NCBI RefSeq assembly: GCF_016865525.2
Contig: NZ_CP075169.1
Span: 369,402-433,401, forward strand
Length of the DNA: 64,000 bases
Source of the DNA: Sodalis ligni
Lineage (GTDB): Bacteria > Pseudomonadota > Gammaproteobacteria > Enterobacterales > Enterobacteriaceae
Direction: 5' to 3'
Both the position numbers and the translations under genes were made by a program. This document shows, piece after piece, positions 60,401-64,000 of this stretch. Under the pieces are notes generated by a model that was given only the letters and a program-made list of their open reading frames with translations, did not search any database and was not told where the DNA came from. How positions within the stretch are numbered: position 1 is the stretch's first letter; each line of letters opens with the position of its first letter.

Positions 60401-63301
60401 ACTCATCATGAAAATCACTTCAGGCAGGAGCAGAGCTCAGGCCTGATGGGCAGCGGCGGCATCGGTTTCACCGTGGGTTCTGAAAGCCTGACACTCACCG
60501 ATGATACCCTCCTCCACCAGCAAAAAGGCACCCTGGCGGGCAGCGCCGAAGGAAGCGCCACGCTGAGCGCGGGCGGGCGGCTAACCGTCCACGGCAGTGA
60601 ACTGATCGCCGGTAACGGCATGGCTCTCAGCGGTGCTGACGTCGATCTTACCGCCGCTGAAAACAGCATTATCCAGCATCAAACCATGGAACAGAAAAAA
60701 AGCGGCTTCACCCTGGCGCTCTCCGGCACGGTGGGCAGCGCCATCAACAGCGCAGTGGAAAGCGCACAGCAGGCGGAAAAAACCGATAACTCCCGCCTGG
60801 CGGCCCTGCAGCGCGCCAAGGCGGCGCTGAGCGGCGCACAGGCGGTACAGGCCGGACGCATAGCGGCGGCCCAGGGCGATTCACCGGAAAACAACAACAC
60901 CATCGGCGTCAGCCTCTCTTACGGCAGCCAGAGCGCCAGATCCGAACAACGCCATGAACAGCGCATGGCCCAGGGCAGCAGTCTTAGCGCCGGCGGCGCA
61001 ATGACCGTCACCGCCACCGGCCGGGGCGGCGGGGGCGATATCATTTTACAGGGCGGTCAGCTTAAGGCGGGCAGCGATATCAGCTTCAAGGCCAAGCAGG
61101 ATATCCATCTGCTTTCCGCCCTGAGCCGGGAAAAAACCGAGGGCAGCAACAGCAGCCAGGGCGGCTCGGTGGGGGTGGGCATCGGCGTCGGCCAGGGCGG
61201 CTTCGGCATCAGCGTGTTTGCCGGTATCAACAAAGGCAAAGGCAGCGAGAAAGGCAACGGCACCTTCCATACCAACGCCCTGCTGGATGCGGGACGGCAG
61301 GTCCGCCTTGAAAGCGGACGCGACGCCATCCTGTCCGGCGCGCAGGTCAAGGGGGAAACGGTGAAAGCCGATATCGGCCGCCATTTGCTGTTGCAAAGCC
61401 GGCAGGACAGCAATGACTACGATGCTAAACAGCAGAACGTCAGCGCCGGCGGTAGCTTCACCTTCGGCTCCATGACCGGCTCGGCCAGCGTCAACGTCAG
61501 CCGGGACAAGCTACGCAGCAACTACAGCGCGGTGCAGGAACAGACGGGTCTTTTTGCCGGCCAAGGCGGGGCGGATATCCGAGTGGGCGAACACACCCAA
61601 CTGGACGGGGCGGTTATCGCCAGCGCCGCCGACGCAAGTAAAAACCGGCTGGACACCGGCACCCTGGGCTTCAGCGATATTCACAATGAGGCTGAGTTCA
61701 GCGCCGAACACCAAAGCATCGGCTTGAGCAGCGGCGGCCCCATCGGCGGCCAGTTCACCGGCAACCTGGCCAACGGCCTGCTGTCGGGGGTTAACCGCTC
61801 GGGCCATAGCAGCAATACCACCAGGGCGGCGTTCAGCCCCGGCAGCCTGCTTATCCGCAATCAGGCGGAGCAAAGACAGGATATCGCTGCCCTGAGCCGG
61901 GATGCGGAGCACGCCCACGAGACTTTAAGCCCGATATTTGATAAAACCAAAGAGCAGGAGCGGCTGCAACAGGCCGCGCTGCTGGGGGATATCGGCAATC
62001 AGCTGATAGATATCGTGCGCAGCGAGGCGGCCATCGGCGCTCTCAACGTCGCCAACAAAAGGGCGGAAAACATCAGCGAGGCGGACCGTCAGGATGCCCG
62101 TGATGCGCTGGCAAAGGGTAAAAACCCCAACGAAACCCCAACGGATAAGCAAATCAAGGACTATATCCGTGGCAATGCCTATAATCAGGCATTGTCGGAA
62201 TCGGGATTCGGCACCGGCGGCGGCAACCTCAAGGCGCTCACGGCGGTGGTTGCGGCGGCGCAGGGACTGGCGGGCGGTAATCCGGGCCAGGCGCTCGCCG
62301 GACTGGCGGCGCCGTATGTGGCCACGGAGATAAAAGAGCGTTTCGACACCGACACGGCGCGTATCACCGCCCATGCGGTGGCGGGCGCCATGCTGTCGCA
62401 TCTGCAAGGCCACAGCGCCCTTGCGGGCGGCGCGGGGGCGTTAAGCGCCGAGGTGGCGGCCAAGGGAATAACCCACTATCTGTATCCGGGCATCGAACCG
62501 GGACAGTTGACGGAAAAGCAAAAGGAGACGGTCAGCGCCTGGAGCAGCATGGTAGGCGGCTTGGCCGGCGGATTGACAGGGAAAGGCGGGGGAGATGTGG
62601 TGGCCGGAGCGCAGGCAGGGAAGAATGCGGTGGAGAATAACTCACTGGGCGGGGCGGCAGCGGGTTCCGGGCTTGGACTGTGGCTGGGTGAGATACCGGA
62701 CTGCGATACGGAATGTAAGGCCCAACTGGCCGGGGATATCGCGCAAGGAAATGCCAAGGTGTCGGCTCATCTGGCGGGGACAATCGGTCTGGCCATGTTG
62801 CCCGGTGGAGCGCAGGTTGCTGCCGGCATCGGCAGTGGTGCGAATGCCGCAATACAATATGCTGTGGATGGTGAAGTTAGTTACACCGATGCGCTAATTG
62901 CAGGTTGGGTCGGTGGTTTAACGGCTACATCTGGTTTTGGGGTAACGGTGGGGGTGAATGCGGTTGGCGGTGCGGCGTCAAATGCTATTAAAGGGGATGA
63001 CCCGTTAACTGGGGCTATAACTAGTGGGTTGGGTGCCGTAGGAGGATACGGTATCGGTAAAGGCGCAATATTGGGATCTAACGCTATCGGTAAATATGCA
63101 ACCAAGGGTTGGAACCCGAAATTTGATCCTAACCATCTCAAGTACAGAGAAGTTAAGGGATTAATGGGAATCTCTAAGGAGATGTCCCCGAGCAAAATTC
63201 CTGGAGTAGCAGGCAACGTTGGATCATCAGCAGCTACGGAAATTGGTACTAAGATACTAGAAAAGCGCGTTGAGAAGCTGAAGACTCAAAACGATGAATA
63301 A
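54443..63301 (+). CDS. CdiA-like contact-dependent inhibition / filamentous haemagglutinin exoprotein
   Basis: 2952 residues from the ATG at 54443 (AGGAAG upstream), which gives the extended signal peptide beginning MNKNLYRIIFNQARGML. After a second hydrophobic stretch comes the TPS domain (about 60-200; NPSGITCDGCGFIN), then FHA-1 repeats of about 20 residues with LDN cores. A receptor-binding/YP-like region lies near 1430-1640 (NPYLVETNPRYTQYKQWIG), FHA-2 repeats to about 2450, a pretoxin region, and VENN at 2730-2733 (nt 62630-62641). The last 219 residues are the exchangeable C-terminal module, Gly/Ala-rich with hydrophobic segments and a tail WNPKFDPNHLKYREVKG. Its activity is not recognised. 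GC falls after about 62,850, typical of swapped CT modules. Confidence 0.92.
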   Translation: MNKNLYRIIFNQARGMLMVVADIACAGHVCSGRGQPGRILPKAGRPCRLATLNFCLLMAFGGISFSARAGFAVDPHAPGDQQPNITQTANGIPQIDIQTPNEHGLSHNSFSQFDVDPSGVILNNSREHTQTQLGALVDGNSSLARGEASVILNEVNSPHGSHLNGAIEVAGRRADVIIANPSGITCDGCGFINAHNATLAAAQALVQDGRLKGFDVERGEIVFEGRNVNLNTNHALLIARAVRVNVEVQAGELTLTTGRNVTDSRGNVTHKKADNESPSRYALDVAALGGMYARKIQLVGNEHGLGVRNAGHIGAGVGEITLTIAGRLENSGSISSASDLHITVVDDVHNPGRMSSQGDVVLQVAGELNSSGTIAARGAISANSASLRSGKGSVWEAGRDEQGNATPAGHLLLTASGAITLGGDNRTSGTLTAAGSTLDLSGSQTTAPRINLSASQGETRLTGAVVHAPGGSLTINSPQGINSENGNLVAQEITLTTATLSNKKGVIHQTGSQDLILAIQSPSDSSAPQPSGSGVRNGGIQNNQVIDGDSPQDVVSPDIAVTLNNAGGMIQTAGNVTVVTGRLANTDGMIQAAGNASVMAKTIDNQKGKLLSEGNASVAVSTLANQGGVIQAPDRVKINAGTLDNSAEGRIVTKGDGEIKARSLDNTQGLIDVSGNLKIHAGTLDNHAGKIHTLGAAVVDATERLDNTHGELHAAGVTLGIGTLYNYAGEIHSSGFAVINSAIELDNSKGEIRADGDLTLKTNALDNSGGKLFSLGDTHLINANPTLVGAFINAGGSIQGNRHLDIDTGAMGFDNRQGTLTSLNTLQVKASALDNRNGRIYVVDKATLLIGERLDNDAGTIQGGNQLAIRADEVINTNTRRDQLGIQAPRMHINARRLDNAKGSLKGGEQLEVTLTETLDNRQGQLSAKKIKLGDDVLGHRLEADNDGGEMIAEEQGFYLLRRLTGGGRISSIGDLVIGLQNDFHLTGEINAGGNLTLNTAGSIRNDHLLTAGGISFLDAATLMNNTSAHLKAGDLQLTLPGTLSNHGQIEIGTGELSAQSLNNAAGATLKADELRLTLQSGLDNGGVINAGTTRLNAAFLNNATAAQIHAKALLLTLRDGLENSGLINTAKGQLNAQSLVNASAAEITAADLHLTLRDGLDNVGLIDADTLRLEAKALSNVGSGRIFGDHVALRTDRLENHAQEGQAGVIAARERLDIGAGHIDNRDKALILSNGNMSIGGGLDADGKATGRAGSLVNHDAEINADGDMTIAAREITNSNGGMVLTRVSSKENRHEAVLKGKTTRYDWNNVRRKKEAYGVHEAYMPDGSHNNNFYEYRYTRHITEDAVQESNPAKILAGGLLTVDAESFINRDSQVSAGGVIDAKIGDLRNESAQGERITQDLGRQTRWYAKKHKKKMGGTKTSQGRDGSRYRPIPIRETIDLKTAAWKENTRSDSGSPETRPALSGLFGRIRHNDEESFTEHWNHSPFKAPIPPEGPEQLFFRPLDLAVGEFYENPLPPVLTAGNTWTPAVRVMVPEVRLPASSLFSQHPGPANPYLVETNPRYTQYKQWIGLDYMQQKMKFDHNYTHKRLGDGFYEQRLVRDQVLNLTGQRYLDGHTNDNEQFKALMNAGVQYGKAFNLTPGVMLSPSQMALLTTDMVWLINQDVTLKDGSTQRVLVPQVYARVGKGDLSGDGALFSGQDIKLEVAGNLDNSGGITARETLKVSAENVSLSGQMAAKDIDVQARKDINQTGGRLFGGDRLSLLAGQDIRIQSTARGEQDNRWLDRTAGIYVQNPGGALELKALNNITLTAADIANQGESGRTEITAGNDLKLYTLRTANTDKAYWDQDNYRLESQRTDAGTRITSGGGLALSAGRDVSASAANIDAAQRLDLDAGRDITLSAGRAATSVVEHMKQSSSGMLSSMSLETHDEVHSRQALGTLLSGDEISLNAGRDLTVTGGGIAGTQDIALTAGNNLTLTTALETHHENHFRQEQSSGLMGSGGIGFTVGSESLTLTDDTLLHQQKGTLAGSAEGSATLSAGGRLTVHGSELIAGNGMALSGADVDLTAAENSIIQHQTMEQKKSGFTLALSGTVGSAINSAVESAQQAEKTDNSRLAALQRAKAALSGAQAVQAGRIAAAQGDSPENNNTIGVSLSYGSQSARSEQRHEQRMAQGSSLSAGGAMTVTATGRGGGGDIILQGGQLKAGSDISFKAKQDIHLLSALSREKTEGSNSSQGGSVGVGIGVGQGGFGISVFAGINKGKGSEKGNGTFHTNALLDAGRQVRLESGRDAILSGAQVKGETVKADIGRHLLLQSRQDSNDYDAKQQNVSAGGSFTFGSMTGSASVNVSRDKLRSNYSAVQEQTGLFAGQGGADIRVGEHTQLDGAVIASAADASKNRLDTGTLGFSDIHNEAEFSAEHQSIGLSSGGPIGGQFTGNLANGLLSGVNRSGHSSNTTRAAFSPGSLLIRNQAEQRQDIAALSRDAEHAHETLSPIFDKTKEQERLQQAALLGDIGNQLIDIVRSEAAIGALNVANKRAENISEADRQDARDALAKGKNPNETPTDKQIKDYIRGNAYNQALSESGFGTGGGNLKALTAVVAAAQGLAGGNPGQALAGLAAPYVATEIKERFDTDTARITAHAVAGAMLSHLQGHSALAGGAGALSAEVAAKGITHYLYPGIEPGQLTEKQKETVSAWSSMVGGLAGGLTGKGGGDVVAGAQAGKNAVENNSLGGAAAGSGLGLWLGEIPDCDTECKAQLAGDIAQGNAKVSAHLAGTIGLAMLPGGAQVAAGIGSGANAAIQYAVDGEVSYTDALIAGWVGGLTATSGFGVTVGVNAVGGAASNAIKGDDPLTGAITSGLGAVGGYGIGKGAILGSNAIGKYATKGWNPKFDPNHLKYREVKGLMGISKEMSPSKIPGVAGNVGSSAATEIGTKILEKRVEKLKTQNDE
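62630..62641 (+). other. VENN motif, junction to the CDI C-terminal module
   Basis: Codons GTG GAG AAT AAC encode VENN at residues 2730-2733, the demarcation between conserved CdiA and variable toxin domain in Enterobacterales. Confidence 0.85.
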
Positions 63302-63560
63302 ATATTCTCAGTACAATGTCTTATTACCACAATGTATATTTATATTTTGTGCATTTGTTATTGGGATGATTATAATAAGCGTTATTAGTCTACTGGGTTT
63401 TGTATTTTTTAATGGGATAATTACAGGTATTTATGAATTGGATGGGGATTATATAATGTTAGCCGTTAAAGTTGGTGTCTATGGCGGTTCCGTGGCGGGT
63501 GGTGGGATAATTATTGCGAAGATTTTCAATGTTAGGGTTTTGACTCTGTTAGTTTATTAA
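63294..63560 (+). CDS. Small membrane protein, candidate CDI immunity protein
   Basis: 88 residues. The start overlaps the end of the exoprotein gene by 8 bp, so translation is probably coupled. Two membrane segments are visible (about 12-40, IFIFCAFVIGMIIISVISLL, and about 56-82, KVGVYGGSVAGGGIIIAKIF). Position directly after the CdiA-like C-terminus, small size and low GC fit an immunity protein; an inner-membrane immunity protein would suit a toxin acting on the membrane. No homologue recognised, so the role is inferred from position. Confidence 0.6.
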   Translation: MNKYSQYNVLLPQCIFIFCAFVIGMIIISVISLLGFVFFNGIITGIYELDGDYIMLAVKVGVYGGSVAGGGIIIAKIFNVRVLTLLVY

Positions 63561-63640
63561 TTTGTTCTGCTACTTCTTACTATAGGCATTGGGCTAAATA
63601 ATATTATTGATGAATCCTAGAAATTTGCGATTTTCCTTTA

Positions 63641-63668
63641 AATCCCGGCCCCCAAGCCGGGATTTTAT
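63641..63668. terminator. Bidirectional terminator between the CDI locus and symE
   Basis: Nine-bp stem AATCCCGGC/GCCGGGATT around six bases, with TTTT on the plus side and a short A-run (AAA) at the other edge. It separates two convergent units. Confidence 0.75.
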
Positions 63669-63684
63669 CTTACAGGCCAGCCCG

Positions 63685-63924
63685 TTACTCCGCCTCAGTC
63701 ACTATCACCAATCTTCCCGGTTCCACCATCACCCGTACGGCTTGATCGGTGGGAAACCCCGCCTCCATAAGCCACTGGCCCTTGAGATGCAGACTGGGGC
63801 TGCGGCTGTAATAGGTTGTCATCCGGGTCGCCCGCGTCTCGTGCCGGACACTGATATACCCGACCTTCAGCCGTCGCTGTGCTTTGGAAATACCTGTTTC
63901 TGACTTACAATCGTGCTTAGCCAT
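63685..63924 (-). CDS. symE: SymE-family type I toxin
   Basis: 79 residues from the ATG at 63924, with AGGA eight bases upstream; an in-frame ATG at 63939 overlaps that site. The sequence contains the SymE core YISVRHETR and PSLHLKGQWLMEAGF, an AbrB-like fold later recruited as a toxin. E. coli SymE is induced by SOS and acts on nucleic acids, causing nucleoid condensation and RNA loss. An antisense RNA (symR) overlaps the 5' end. The promoter and any LexA box lie beyond the window edge. symE-like genes often sit next to rhs or cdi loci, as here. Confidence 0.88.
   Translation of the reverse strand: MAKHDCKSETGISKAQRRLKVGYISVRHETRATRMTTYYSRSPSLHLKGQWLMEAGFPTDQAVRVMVEPGRLVIVTEAE
63884..63911 (+). 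promoter_or_regulatory. symR promoter
   Basis: TTGGAA (63884-63889), 16 bp, TACAAT (63906-63911) on the plus strand inside symE. The predicted start is at 63919. Confidence 0.65.
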
Positions 63925-63993
63925 GGTAACTATCCTCATTAGTTGCTTGTGGTCAGCGGGGTTGAGGTGCTCGTAACACCTCCGCCCCGCGCT
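63919..63993 (+). ncRNA. symR: SymR antisense RNA to symE
   Basis: Runs opposite to the symE start codon, starting with AGCCAT as E. coli SymR starts with AGUCAU. It contains TTGCTTGTGGTCAGCGGGG and a strong hairpin (AGGTG/CACCT within AGCGGGG...CCCCGCGCT) ending in CCGCGCT-like sequence, as in the 77-nt E. coli RNA. SymR blocks symE translation and promotes mRNA decay. The right end is inferred from similarity. Confidence 0.8.
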
Positions 63994-64000
63994 GAATAAC

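Noticed and set aside
63607..63903. 98-codon frame on the plus strand near the right end
   Set aside because: It lies opposite symE and includes the terminator hairpin; symE has clear homology.

Overview
The window is chromosomal DNA of a GC-rich enterobacterium (Enterobacterales). Almost every housekeeping protein aligns over its full length with its E. coli counterpart, gene order follows E. coli in two long blocks, and typical enteric signals are present: a TTG start for cyaA, a LexA box at uvrD, and the GlmZ and RyhB small RNAs. Gene decay, a lost cyaY and a short interspersed repeat suggest a Sodalis- or Pectobacteriaceae-like lineage. That placement is inference, not something the sequence proves.

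Layout. 1-5.4 kb: a truncated DsbA-like gene, the sRNA GlmZ with a sigma-54/GlrR control region, and the haem operon hemCDXY on the minus strand. 5.7-23.7 kb: cyaA, lptM-dapF-yigA-xerC-yigB, uvrD, corA with a leader peptide, abrB, rarD, pldA, recQ, rhtC, rhtB, pldB and yigL. This is the E. coli 86-min order, but without cyaY. At about 23.71 kb the order jumps to the E. coli 77-min block: ryhB, a chemoreceptor, yhhW, gntR, gntT (gntK absent), then after an accessory stretch yhgN, asd, glgBXCAP, glpD and glpE.

Accessory DNA lies in three places. (a) 29.4-36.1 kb holds two decayed tandem paralogues of unknown family, a LysR regulator divergent from an SDR-NTF2-SDR cluster, and five head-to-tail copies of a 101-bp repeat. 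(b) 48.1-49.76 kb is AT-rich and holds a broken gene joining an F-box to ankyrin repeats, a eukaryote-like effector architecture. (c) From 51.9 kb to the end, where E. coli has glpG-glpR, sits a two-partner secretion/contact-dependent inhibition locus (transporter, 2952-residue CdiA-like exoprotein with a VENN-linked C-terminal module, and a small membrane protein as candidate immunity). It is followed by a convergent SymE toxin with its antisense SymR RNA.

Functions that work together: the haem operon and cyaA share a divergent region; glgBXCAP forms one contiguous glycogen synthesis and breakdown unit beside asd; gntR faces a perfect 32-bp operator in front of gntT; glpD and glpE are divergent. 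Several stress and envelope regulators (GlmZ, RyhB, LexA, CRP, sigma-28) have recognisable sites and are listed separately.
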